Assembly: GCA_017397305.1 (NCBI GenBank)
Contig: JAFQJB010000023.1
Span: 1 to 34,165 of the forward strand
Length of the DNA stretch: 34,165 bases
Direction of reading: 5' to 3'
From: Clostridia bacterium
GTDB taxonomy: Bacteria; Bacillota; Clostridia; Christensenellales; Borkfalkiaceae
The translations under genes and the position numbers were made by a program. The notes beneath the pieces are model-generated. The model searched no databases. It was not told the DNA's origin and saw only the letters and a list, made by a program, of their open reading frames with translations. Shown one piece after another: positions 1 to 7,352 of this stretch (within the stretch, counting starts at the first letter, position 1; each line of letters opens with the position of its first letter).

Positions 1-3
1 CGC

Positions 4-68
4 GTGGTAAAAAATTCGTAGAATTTTTTAGCCACTTGTATCATCGACTCAATAAATTGAGTCGATGG
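4..68. repeat. Two adjacent perfect hairpins where a tRNA 5' half should be
   Basis: The first inverted repeat (4-35) has arms GTGGTAAAAAATTC and GAATTTTTTAGCCAC around GTA, with one bulged G. The second (43-68) has 12-base arms, CATCGACTCAAT and its reverse complement, around AA. Together they occupy the place where the acceptor and D-arm of the following tRNA-Lys(CUU) are expected. They resemble the other short palindromes at 268-419 and 33344-33756. Bases 31-37 (GCCACTT) match the expected acceptor strand GCACCTT only imperfectly. Confidence 0.7.
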
Positions 69-122
69 AGCAACTGACTCTTAATCAGTGGGTCCAGGGT
101 TCGAGTCCCTGAAGGTGCACCA
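67..122 (+). pseudogene. tRNA-Lys(CUU), 3' portion only (5' half lost or replaced)
   Basis: The anticodon arm (ACTGA 73-77, loop CTCTTAA, TCAGT 85-89) gives anticodon CTT at 80-82, reading the lysine codon AAG. The T-arm pairs CAGGG 95-99 with CCCTG 107-111 around TTCGAGT. The 3' acceptor strand AAGGTGC (112-118), discriminator A and encoded CCA (120-122) are intact. Upstream, only GGAGCA (67-72) resembles a D-arm end; no matching acceptor 5' strand or complete D-arm is present. It abuts the intact tRNA-Lys(UUU) with no spacer. A 3' tRNA remnant is what integration into a tRNA gene leaves, but a misassembly at the window edge would look the same. Confidence 0.7.
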
Positions 123-198
123 GATTCATTAGCTCAGTCGGTAGAGCACGTGACTTTTAATCACGGTGTCCGGGGTTCGAATCCCCGATGGATCACCA
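123..198 (+). tRNA. tRNA-Lys(UUU)
   Basis: A full 76-nt cloverleaf. Acceptor GATTCAT (123-129) pairs with ATGGATC (188-194) with one G-U. The D-arm has AGCTC..GAGC. The anticodon stem CGTGA/TCACG encloses CTTTTAA, giving anticodon TTT, which reads AAA and AAG lysine codons. The T-arm CGGGG/CCCCG encloses TTCGAAT. Discriminator A and CCA are encoded (195-198). A Rho-independent terminator follows after three bases. Confidence 0.97.
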
Positions 199-201
199 AC
201 A

Positions 202-236
202 AAACCCAACCAGTATTACTGGTTGGGTTTTTTGTT
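202..236 (+). terminator. Rho-independent terminator after tRNA-Lys(UUU)
   Basis: A 12-bp stem (AAACCCAACCAG 202-213 with its complement 219-230) has a TATTA loop and a T-rich tail. It ends the tRNA transcript. Confidence 0.93.
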
Positions 237-452
237 TATTATTCAAGGGGATTCGAATTAGGAGCCAGCAACTTTAGTTGCGTGTTTGCCGTAGGCAAAA
301 AAACAGTCCAGTGGACTGTTTTGCGGGAGGCTCGAAAGAAGCGAATCCCCGATGGCAATATACCTATCCGTCATTTGACGGACTTATCTTGACGGACAAA
401 GTTTTGCAACTTGTTGCAATATCCCCGATGAAATTTCACATAAAGACACACC
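237..452. repeat. Gene-free palindrome array with tRNA-Lys 3'-end scraps
   Basis: No convincing gene lies here. Five short palindromes are packed in: GCAAC-TTTA-GTTGC (268-281), TTTGCC-GTA-GGCAAA (285-299), AAACAGTCCA-G-TGGACTGTTT (301-321), CCGTCA-TT-TGACGG (368-381) and TTGCAAC-TT-GTTGCAA (404-419). Between them are pieces of the tRNA-Lys(UUU) T-arm and acceptor: GGGGATTCGAAT inverted at 247-258, GCGAATCCCCGATGG near 341-355, and TCCCCGATG at 422-430. The palindrome at 301-321 recurs at 33344-33364 as its exact reverse complement. ORFs through this stretch encode hairpin-derived peptide and were not accepted. Confidence 0.7.
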
Positions 453-485
453 AAAAAAGGATAGGCAAAAGCCTATCCTTTTTTT
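453..485. terminator. Bidirectional Rho-independent terminator
   Basis: A 14-bp stem (AAAAAAGGATAGGC with its complement) around AAAA has A- and T-runs on both sides, so it can act on either strand. On the minus strand it would end the ABC exporter transcript after the structured element at 521-609. Confidence 0.88.
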
Positions 486-520
486 CATTTAAAAATATTT
501 ATGATAATAAAGGGTTAGTT

Positions 521-609
521 GCAAGCGTGGGGAGGCTCGTTAACTTGAAAGGGTGAGATTAACCGTCTGGTTATCGAAGTCTTGAAAGTTAACAGAAACG
601 ATGCCACGC
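521..609. ncRNA. Structured element, copy A
   Basis: Outer helix GCGTGG (525-530) pairs with CCACGC (604-609). A second helix, GTTAACTT (539-546) with AAGTTAAC (586-593), is extended by AAG/CTT across a GA/GA mismatch pair. The core is GGTGAGAT (552-559), then GAT-T-AACC, loop GTCT, GGTTATC (569-575), then CGAAGTC. The same core with compensatory changes recurs at 13872-13968 and 21757-21846. It lies between the exporter operon's stop codon and its terminator. The sequence does not settle the transcribed strand. I do not recognise it as a named RNA family. Confidence 0.6.
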
Positions 610-624
610 GACGCAAATAAGCCT

Positions 625-1467
625 TTATTTTAAGTCTTTGCGCTTAAACCTTAATATCCCTAACAAACACAAGCCCGTGCCTAAAAGTATTGGGGACAAG
701 GTGTAGCAAAGAATTTCGGTAACCGTATACCCCTCGCCCACAATCATTGATGAATAGCCGAAAATGTTTATTCTTTGGAACACGTGTAGCAGTTTTACTG
801 CCGTTTCGGTGCCTTCGTATATTTGCAAGAAGGCTTCGCCCACGCTCATTATAGAGCCAACCAAACTTAGCCCCATTGAAATAGCGAGATATAAAACTAT
901 GACCCCACCCATGCTCTTTTTGGTCGCGCATAAATACACAACGAATACCGCTACGAACGCATAGATTAAAACCTCAAACAATATACCTAGCATAAAGTTT
1001 CCAAAATCCGCCCCAGTAAAAGGTGTTGATTGGAAGGGGAAGAAAATTAGGCTAAAGAACAAGGTTACGAGTGCGTGAGCCAAGATTATACCGAACATAA
1101 CCACAAAGCACACGATAAGGTTAGAGATAAATATTGAACTGCGTTTATATCCGCCCACAATTTTGTTCCTAACCGTTCCTCTGCTGTGGTCTTTAAAAAT
1201 CATGATGCCAACCAAGATTGGCAAGAAAAGACCTAAATTGTTAGCGAGTGATAGCGAACTGAAAAAGAATGATTTAGCATTTATTGCCATACCCATTAGG
1301 TCGAGCATTTCGTTAACTTCGCCCATATCCCCGCCACTTAGTCCATAGAATATCGCAAGGTTAAGAAGTGGAACAAAAAGCGCAAACGCACCAGCAATTA
1401 TGCAAGTTATCATAAATAACTTATCTTTAAGCACGCGTGTAAAATCAACTTTCAAAAGGTTTCTCAT
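625..1467 (-). CDS. ABC-2 type transporter permease subunit
   Basis: This 280-residue integral membrane protein has about six hydrophobic segments: one near residues 18-42, one near 80-110, then four to the C-terminus. An ABC-2 permease looks like this: a short cytosolic N-terminus (MRNLLKVDFTRVLKDK), a first helix, a long loop and a helix bundle. It would form the membrane channel of an exporter with the ATPase encoded just upstream. The start codon overlaps the ATPase stop codon (ATGA), and AGGAGG sits upstream, so the two are translationally coupled. The pairing resembles BcrAB or lantibiotic-immunity exporters, but the substrate is unknown. The stop codon lies beside structured element A. 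Confidence 0.85.
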   Translation of the reverse strand: MRNLLKVDFTRVLKDKLFMITCIIAGAFALFVPLLNLAIFYGLSGGDMGEVNEMLDLMGMAINAKSFFFSSLSLANNLGLFLPILVGIMIFKDHSRGTVRNKIVGGYKRSSIFISNLIVCFVVMFGIILAHALVTLFFSLIFFPFQSTPFTGADFGNFMLGILFEVLIYAFVAVFVVYLCATKKSMGGVIVLYLAISMGLSLVGSIMSVGEAFLQIYEGTETAVKLLHVFQRINIFGYSSMIVGEGYTVTEILCYTLSPILLGTGLCLLGILRFKRKDLK

Positions 1468-2381
1468 TTCTTACCTCCTATAATCGAAAGGTAATATTGC
1501 TCAAAACTGGTTTCTTCGCAGTTAACCTTTTCAACGTTTAAGTCGCTATTTGAAATAACCTTAAGTAGCTCTGTTAATTGAACGTCGCCAGAAATTTTTA
1601 CCGAATCCCCATCTTCTATAGCGATTGCACCTTTAAGCACGCTTACAAGTTCAATAAGTTTTTGGTTATTATCGGTTTTAACAATAACGTATTTTCCACA
1701 CTTTTCGTGTAGTTGTTTGGCGGTTATTTCCTCAACGATTCTTCCTTTAGAAATTATGCCGTACTTTGTTGCGACAAGTGCAAGTTCGGTCAAAATGTGC
1801 GAAGAAATCAAAAAGGTTATCTTGTTTTCGCGGTTTAGTTTTAAGATAAGTTCCCTTATCTCAACAATACCCGCGGGGTCAAGTCCGTTCATTGGTTCGT
1901 CAAGCATAATGAACTGCGGTTTTCCAACAAGTGCCATTGCGATTGCAAGTCTTTGGCGCATGCCAAGTGAAAAGTCACCCGCCTTTTTCTTGCCAAGCAC
2001 GTCCGCATCAAGTCCTACTTCTTTAAGTGCGTCCTTATAAAACTGCTCGTCGCCGTCCACACCTAAGAGTTTACTTTGAAGTTTAACGTTGTCGATTGCC
2101 GTCATGTTTGGATAGATAGACGGGCTTTCCACAATCGCACCAATTTTACGTCTTGCTTCGACAATCTTTGGGTCGGTGCTCTTGACACCGAACAATTCAT
2201 AACTACCGCTATCGGCAAATATAAGCCCACTGATTAAACGGATAATAGTGGTTTTACCAGAGCCGTTTTCACCAACGAAGCCGTAAATATCCCCTTCGCT
2301 AACGGTCATGCACGCATTATCGACCGCCCTAGTTTGCCTATACGTTTTTGTTAGGTCAAAAGTTTTAAGTACAATTCCCAT
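1464..2381 (-). CDS. ABC transporter ATP-binding protein (BcrA/LolD-like exporter ATPase)
   Basis: This 305-residue cytosolic ATPase has Walker A GENGSGKTT at residues 37-45, a Q-loop region near ESPSIYP (about 85-90), the ABC signature FSLGMRQRL near 136-145, Walker B FIMLDEP near 156-163, and a switch histidine in SSHIL. The C-terminal 90 residues resemble the extra domain of BcrA/CcmA-type ATPases. It powers the permease encoded by the overlapping downstream gene. A consensus promoter (-35 TTGAAA, 17 bases, -10 TATAAT) lies about 35 bases upstream, so this is the first gene of a two-gene operon. Such systems often export peptide antibiotics or lipids; nothing here identifies the cargo. Confidence 0.93.
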   Translation of the reverse strand: MGIVLKTFDLTKTYRQTRAVDNACMTVSEGDIYGFVGENGSGKTTIIRLISGLIFADSGSYELFGVKSTDPKIVEARRKIGAIVESPSIYPNMTAIDNVKLQSKLLGVDGDEQFYKDALKEVGLDADVLGKKKAGDFSLGMRQRLAIAMALVGKPQFIMLDEPMNGLDPAGIVEIRELILKLNRENKITFLISSHILTELALVATKYGIISKGRIVEEITAKQLHEKCGKYVIVKTDNNQKLIELVSVLKGAIAIEDGDSVKISGDVQLTELLKVISNSDLNVEKVNCEETSFEQYYLSIIGGKK

Positions 2382-2415
2382 AAAAAATTCCTTTTCCTTT
2401 TTTTAGGTTAAAATT

Positions 2416-2444
2416 ATTATAGCACAATTACCTATCATTTTCAA
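2416..2444 (-). promoter_or_regulatory. Promoter of the ABC exporter operon
   Basis: Minus strand: -35 TTGAAA (2439-2444), 17-base spacer, -10 TATAAT (2416-2421). Purine-rich AAGGAAAAGGAA precedes the ATG at 2381. Confidence 0.88.
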
Positions 2445-2481
2445 CAATAATTTGTCTACTCTTCGTCGACTTTTCGACAAA

Positions 2482-2517
2482 AATAAACCCCGAAGGCAAC
2501 TGCCTTCGGGGTTTATT
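2482..2517 (-). terminator. Terminator of the pilus operon
   Basis: A 17-bp perfect stem (AATAAACCCCGAAGGCA and its complement) is followed on the minus strand by TTTTT. It starts two bases after the pilB stop codon and separates the pilus operon from the exporter promoter. Confidence 0.93.
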
Positions 2518-2518
2518 A

Positions 2519-4216
2519 TTACTCTATAAAGAGTGTCATAAGTTCTTGAATACTCGTTTCACCTTTAAGCACAAGGTTTTTGCACGAATCGAAAAGCGGA
2601 ATCATGCCGTTCTCTACTGCGTGACGTCTTAATACCTCAAGGTTCTTTTCATTGAGCAAAATGTTTTTCATAGTTTCGTTTAGGTACATAACTTCGTGAA
2701 CAGCCGTTCTACCCTTATAACCAGTGTGGTTACAGAACTGACAACCGTCGGGGCGGTAGATTGTTGCGGGTTCAGTTAAACCTAAAATTTGCATTTCACG
2801 TGCGTTGGTGCGACCTCTCTTTTTACAAGCGGGACAAAGTTTTTTAACAAGCCTTTGCGCGATGACGCCAACCAATGCGTCGGCAACCAAATAGTCTTCC
2901 ACACCCATATCAACAAGCCTTAAGATAGCACCAGGCGCGTCGTTTGTGTGCAAGGTTGAAAACACGATATGCCCCGTGATTGCCGAACGAACGGCAATTT
3001 CCGCCGTCTCCTCGTCACGAATTTCGCCCACCATTATAACGTCGGGGTCTTGACGGAGAATGGAGCGGAGGGCAACTGCAAAGGTCATGTCGGCTTTAGC
3101 GTTAACTTGGGTTTGGTTAACCCCTTGCATAGTGTATTCTACGGGGTCTTCAACCGTAACGATATTTACGTCAGGGCTGTTGATTTCTTTTAAGAAGGAA
3201 TATAGCGTGGTCGACTTTCCGCAACCGGTAGGTCCGGTAAGCAAGATTATGCCGTGCGGACGTTTTAACATTTTGTCTACAATTGCATTCTCTTCGGGGG
3301 TAAAGCCAAGGTCGGCACGCGTAAAGTGGAAGGTGGTTTTATCCAAAATACGAATAACGAACTTTTCACCAAACACGGTAGGAAGCGTGGACACACGGAA
3401 GTCAAATTCCTTTCCACCGATAACGAGGTTTATTCTTCCGTCTTGCGGTCTACGGCGCTCTGCAATGTTTAAGCCCGACATAATTTTTAGCCTTGCACAA
3501 ATTGCCGAATAAGCTTCTATAGGGAACTCTGCCCTATCTTGAAGGTCGCCGTCAATTCTGTAACGCACCTTAACGTTCTTTTCAAAAGGCTCGATGTGAA
3601 TATCGCTCGCCCTATAAGGAATGGCTTCTTTAATAATCGAATCAACAAGTCTAACGGCGGGGTTATTGATAACCTCGTCTTCTTTAGACACGGGAACGTC
3701 GTCCTTTTTGCCCGATTGAAGTTCTTGGTTTTGAACTTGCTCTTTTTCGGACTTTAAGTCGGAAAGTGCAAGCGAGGTCGAAAGCACTGCTGACACCGAA
3801 TCGATGTATCTTTCGATTTGAGAGGGCGGAACTAAAACATAGTCGCACTTGCAATTAAACTGCGAGGCAATACTACTCATTGCACTTGCGTTTAACGGCT
3901 TACCCACCGCAAGCAAAAGTTTGCCGTTTCTATCAAAGGAAACGGGAACGACTTGGTGCTTTTTCATAAACTCGAACGAGAATTGATTGAAAAGATTTTT
4001 ATCCACGTCAAGCATATCCATTTCTATGCTAGGAAGCGAATAATAATCTGCAAGCACGGGAAGTTCACTGCTTTCGGTAACGTACTCTTTAGCGAGCAAA
4101 TATTCCCTTACCGAAACGCCAAGTTCCTCACAATCACTATAGATATCGTCCGCTTCTTTTTTGCTAAGCAGTTTTTTGTGGATATAATAGTTTAATAATT
4201 CACGATTAACGTTCAT
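2519..4216 (-). CDS. pilB: Type IV pilus assembly ATPase PilB (GspE family)
   Basis: This 565-residue cytosolic hexameric ATPase powers pilin polymerisation. An N-terminal MshEN/GspE-N type domain occupies roughly residues 1-150 and a linker follows. The ATPase core has Walker A GPTGCGKST at 328-336, an Asp box near 353-360, Walker B DVIMVGEIRD at 392-401 and a His box GHIVFSTLHT at 415-424. Four cysteines (461, 464, 492, 495) form the zinc site typical of the PilB/GspE branch. That site, and its place beside PilC and PilD, favour PilB over the retraction ATPase PilT. It is the last gene of the operon, 11 bases after pilC, with AAAGGGGAAG as ribosome binding site. A competence-type (ComGA-like) role cannot be excluded. 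Confidence 0.95.
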   Translation of the reverse strand: MNVNRELLNYYIHKKLLSKKEADDIYSDCEELGVSVREYLLAKEYVTESSELPVLADYYSLPSIEMDMLDVDKNLFNQFSFEFMKKHQVVPVSFDRNGKLLLAVGKPLNASAMSSIASQFNCKCDYVLVPPSQIERYIDSVSAVLSTSLALSDLKSEKEQVQNQELQSGKKDDVPVSKEDEVINNPAVRLVDSIIKEAIPYRASDIHIEPFEKNVKVRYRIDGDLQDRAEFPIEAYSAICARLKIMSGLNIAERRRPQDGRINLVIGGKEFDFRVSTLPTVFGEKFVIRILDKTTFHFTRADLGFTPEENAIVDKMLKRPHGIILLTGPTGCGKSTTLYSFLKEINSPDVNIVTVEDPVEYTMQGVNQTQVNAKADMTFAVALRSILRQDPDVIMVGEIRDEETAEIAVRSAITGHIVFSTLHTNDAPGAILRLVDMGVEDYLVADALVGVIAQRLVKKLCPACKKRGRTNAREMQILGLTEPATIYRPDGCQFCNHTGYKGRTAVHEVMYLNETMKNILLNEKNLEVLRRHAVENGMIPLFDSCKNLVLKGETSIQELMTLFIE

Positions 4217-4227
4217 ATCTTCCCCTT

Positions 4228-5445
4228 TTAACCCAAAGTGTTCATAATAGAGAGCATTGGCGAGTATACGGCAATAAACAACGTGCCTATAATACCGCCC
4301 ATAATAATAAGCATTGTCGGTTGAATTTTTGAAACGAGCGAATTCATGGTAGATTCCACTTGTCCGTCGAAAAAGTCACACGCACGGATTAAAACCTCGT
4401 CAATTGACGCAGTTTTTTCACCGATTTGTATCATTTGTATCATTATCGGCGGGAACAACTTATACGTTTCAAACGCAACGGTCAAAGACATTCCGTGACG
4501 AACGCTTTCGGCAGCATCGTGAAATCTCCTCTTTACGTAGCGGTTACCAAGCACCACTTCGATAGTGTCCATTGCTTCGTTAAGGTCCATACCGCTTGAT
4601 AAAAGCAAGCCAAACCCCCTTGCAAAGCGGGCGGTTATTATGTTTTGTTGAACTTTTTTAATAAGCGGTAGTTTAAGTTTTAGATAGTCGAATGCGTATT
4701 TACCCTTTTCCGTTCTGCCAATCAAGAACAAAAGCACAAAGAAAACCAATATACCAAGCACCACGTGATACCAGTGCGCCGAGAAAAAGTCCGCGATATT
4801 ATAAACGGCTTTTGTCAGTCCCGAGGGTTCTACTTCCAAAGTAGACATAGAATCTCTAAAGGTAGGAACGACCATAGCAAACATTAGCACGATAATTGCA
4901 ACCGTCATAAGCATAAGCATTATGGGGTATGCCATTGCGCTTTTGATTTTGCGTTTTAACTGCGCGTCCTTTTCGTAATAGTCGGCAAGCGAAGTAAACA
5001 CCAAGTCCAGTTTACCGCTCATTTCCCCCACGTAAACCATACTTCTAAAGAACTGCGGGAACACTTTTTTGTGCTTTTCAAGCGCCTTTGAGAGTATTGC
5101 TCCGCCCTTAACGTCGTTATACACAACGTCTAAAATCTTTTTAAAATATGCCGAAAAAGATTGGTTTTTAAGTATATCCAAACTATCGAGGATAGGGATA
5201 TGCGTGTTTAACATTATGGAAAACTGACGGCAAAAAGTGGTTATTTCCGAAAGTTTAACCTTGCCCGAACCGAGCGTTAAAAATGCGGACGGGGTTTTAT
5301 CTTTATACGGGGTGCAAGAAATAACGTAAAGGCTTTGCTTTGCAAGTTGACTTGCAAGGTCCTTTTCGTCCTTTGCTATGAACGTGCCTTTAATTTTTTG
5401 TTTTTGCAAATTAACGGCAGTATACTTAAACTTCTTTAAAGACAC
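4228..5445 (-). CDS. pilC: Type IV pilus inner-membrane platform protein PilC (GspF family)
   Basis: This 405-residue protein has two T2SSF domains, roughly residues 65-190 and 270-395. It has three strongly hydrophobic segments, near 168-190, 222-245 and the C-terminus (IQPTMLIIMGGIIGTLF). Family members sit in the cytoplasmic membrane and couple PilB ATP hydrolysis to pilin extraction. Its length is normal for the family. It lies between pilD and pilB with short gaps. The ribosome binding site AGGAGGGAG lies upstream of the ATG. Confidence 0.95.
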   Translation of the reverse strand: MSLKKFKYTAVNLQKQKIKGTFIAKDEKDLASQLAKQSLYVISCTPYKDKTPSAFLTLGSGKVKLSEITTFCRQFSIMLNTHIPILDSLDILKNQSFSAYFKKILDVVYNDVKGGAILSKALEKHKKVFPQFFRSMVYVGEMSGKLDLVFTSLADYYEKDAQLKRKIKSAMAYPIMLMLMTVAIIVLMFAMVVPTFRDSMSTLEVEPSGLTKAVYNIADFFSAHWYHVVLGILVFFVLLFLIGRTEKGKYAFDYLKLKLPLIKKVQQNIITARFARGFGLLLSSGMDLNEAMDTIEVVLGNRYVKRRFHDAAESVRHGMSLTVAFETYKLFPPIMIQMIQIGEKTASIDEVLIRACDFFDGQVESTMNSLVSKIQPTMLIIMGGIIGTLFIAVYSPMLSIMNTLG

Positions 5446-5458
5446 AATCTCCCTCCTT

Positions 5459-6244
5459 TTATAGTCCTAAAATTCCTATATACCAATTTATTATATAGTT
5501 TCCAACAAGCATCGCTACGAGCACACCCAAGGTGATAAACGGAGCAAACGGAAACTCTTTTTGTTTTTCTTTTTTGCTAAACCTTCTAGGTATAAGCACG
5601 ATAAGTGCCGAAAGGGACGCGATTAACATTGAAAGCAAAAACTTTTGCCAACCAAGGAACAGCCCCGTGACGAACGCAAGTTTAACGTCGCCAAACCCAA
5701 GCCCCTCTTTTTTAAGCATTAAAATCGCACCGTAATATATGAGTAGGAACACCACCCCGCCACCTAAACCGATTAAGTGGTCGTACCAAACCGTTGCACT
5801 ATCGAAAAAGATTGCAACCACACCAAACACCAAAAGGATAATCTGAAAGCGGTCAAGAATTATCATATGCTCTAAATCGATAAAGAAAATGCAAACGAGC
5901 ACGGATGAGGTAAGTGCGGATAGCACTGCGTAAACTATACTTTTATCCCAAAAAAGATAAACGCTGAGCAGGTACATAATAGCGGTAAAAAGTTCCACAA
6001 GCATATACCTTGGTGAAATCTTTTTTTTGCACTTTCTGCACTTTCCGCCCAAAATTATATACGATAAAACGGGGATATTATCGTACCACTTAAGCACGTA
6101 ATCACACTTAGTGCAGTGCGAGGCGGGCTTAGATAGGCTCATATTAAGTGGCAATCGGTAGATAACCACGTTCAAAAAACTGCCGATACAAAGCCCCAAA
6201 ACGCCAGCCAATATATACACGGCAATCATAATTTCTTTGCCCAT
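5459..6244 (-). CDS. pilD: Prepilin peptidase PilD (A24 aspartic protease)
   Basis: This 261-residue polytopic membrane protease cleaves after the glycine of GFTIVE-type prepilin leaders and usually methylates the new N-terminus. The N-terminal domain has the two CxxC zinc pairs of full-length enzymes (C44/C47 and C69/C72). The catalytic aspartates are D123 (FIDLEH) and D186 (GFGDVK, the GxGD motif). It sits among at least five prepilin-like genes, which are its likely substrates. The start is supported by AAGGAGAGAG just upstream. Confidence 0.96.
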   Translation of the reverse strand: MGKEIMIAVYILAGVLGLCIGSFLNVVIYRLPLNMSLSKPASHCTKCDYVLKWYDNIPVLSYIILGGKCRKCKKKISPRYMLVELFTAIMYLLSVYLFWDKSIVYAVLSALTSSVLVCIFFIDLEHMIILDRFQIILLVFGVVAIFFDSATVWYDHLIGLGGGVVFLLIYYGAILMLKKEGLGFGDVKLAFVTGLFLGWQKFLLSMLIASLSALIVLIPRRFSKKEKQKEFPFAPFITLGVLVAMLVGNYIINWYIGILGL

Positions 6245-6252
6245 CTCTCTCC

Positions 6253-7338
6253 TTAAAAGTTGTTGGTTTTGTTAAATTTCTTTATAAATTGCCCGCCGAT
6301 AAGCCCTAAGTTCTTAAGGCTATCAGCCTCGCCTTCTAGCGCGGTAAACTTTAAATTTCCATCGCCGTTAAGCTTCTCCACCGCCTCGTGATACTTTTCG
6401 GGGATATTTATATAAACGTTTTCAAACTGCCCGTCGGGAACGTATTCTTTGTTGGCTATAGCAAACTCGGTAATCCACTTTGCTATGGTGCAAAGGTTTT
6501 CGTAAACGAATTCTTCGGGTGTAACGGGGTTTGCAAGCATTGATTTAGGTAACCTATAAGCCTTTTTGCCTTGCTTTGACTTATCTTCTTCCCCCTCAGT
6601 CTCATCGTCTTCAGCGACGGTAAGCCTCTTCCTTCTTGCGCGCTCTATTGCGTTTAGAACCAAAAGTTCGGCAGAGGAGTGTTCAAATAGGTCACCCTCA
6701 ACGTTAACTGCGTCTTCACTTAGCACGTCCACGCCGAACGGCAAAGCATAAAAGCCAACCGTTTTACCGCCTACCATTAAGCAAAGGCAAGTTCTATGTG
6801 GTTGAACGTCCGCCAAAACGCAGGTTGCATTTTTAAGTTTTGGGTTAACCGATATTGCGCCGTTAACGATTGCGTTTGAATAAAAGGTTACCCCGCCTAT
6901 AGCAATACCGCCTTGCTCTATTGCTTTTACCGTTTTATTTAAGATTTCCTTTCTTACTCCAACGAGTGCAAAAGAAGTGGTCTTTTTGTTTTGGAATAGC
7001 GGGCTAAAGTTTATGCTTAAATCATTATAGTTTTTATATAACGTTTCAACCGCCAAGTTTAGCGACGCGTTTATTGCCTTTTGCACGGACGGAACGATTA
7101 CCGTATCGGTAAAGAACACTCTATCGGGTAAAAGCAAAACCGCCTTTCCACCCTTTTTGCCCGCGTGGAGTTTAACCACGTTTTTAAGCATCTCGAAAAA
7201 GTCCTCACTAAAAGCCTCGGACTTATAAAATTCTACCGAGTGCGATACCTTTTTCTCTTTTTTATCGATAGAGAAAAAGTGTATGGACTGATAGTCGTTG
7301 TCAATTGAAATTATTAAAGATGGCAAACTTTCAAACAT
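6253..7338 (-). CDS. pilM: PilM-like pilus assembly protein
   Basis: This 361-residue predicted cytosolic protein has no signal peptide. Its beginning (SLIISIDNDYQSIHFFSIDKK) fits the first strand of an actin-like fold. It also has a middle segment like PilM (IEQGGIAIGGVTFYSNAIVNGA), an acidic insert near 238-255, and a C-terminal Rossmann-like tail. In pilus systems PilM links PilB to PilN and PilO. Neither PilN nor PilO is visible here, so its partner is unclear. The assignment rests on context and overall pattern more than on a diagnostic motif. AGGGGTG precedes the ATG. Confidence 0.7.
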   Translation of the reverse strand: MFESLPSLIISIDNDYQSIHFFSIDKKEKKVSHSVEFYKSEAFSEDFFEMLKNVVKLHAGKKGGKAVLLLPDRVFFTDTVIVPSVQKAINASLNLAVETLYKNYNDLSINFSPLFQNKKTTSFALVGVRKEILNKTVKAIEQGGIAIGGVTFYSNAIVNGAISVNPKLKNATCVLADVQPHRTCLCLMVGGKTVGFYALPFGVDVLSEDAVNVEGDLFEHSSAELLVLNAIERARRKRLTVAEDDETEGEEDKSKQGKKAYRLPKSMLANPVTPEEFVYENLCTIAKWITEFAIANKEYVPDGQFENVYINIPEKYHEAVEKLNGDGNLKFTALEGEADSLKNLGLIGGQFIKKFNKTNNF

Positions 7339-7352
7339 TTTTCACCCCTAAA

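Noticed and set aside
237..452. CRISPR array or integron attC sites
   Set aside because: Palindromes differ from each other and are not regularly spaced, so this is not CRISPR. GTTAAC in element A does not satisfy the attC GTTRRRY core, and copies B and C lack it.
150..556. Two plus-strand ORFs of 80 and 92 codons across tRNA-Lys and its flank
   Set aside because: They run through the tRNA T-arm, a terminator and several palindromes, have no ribosome site, and have no protein-like composition beyond hairpin-derived residues.
552..581. Hammerhead ribozyme core in the repeated element (GUGA..GAA)
   Set aside because: The CUGAUGA and GAAA boxes are incomplete, and there is no three-way junction with a cleavage triplet.
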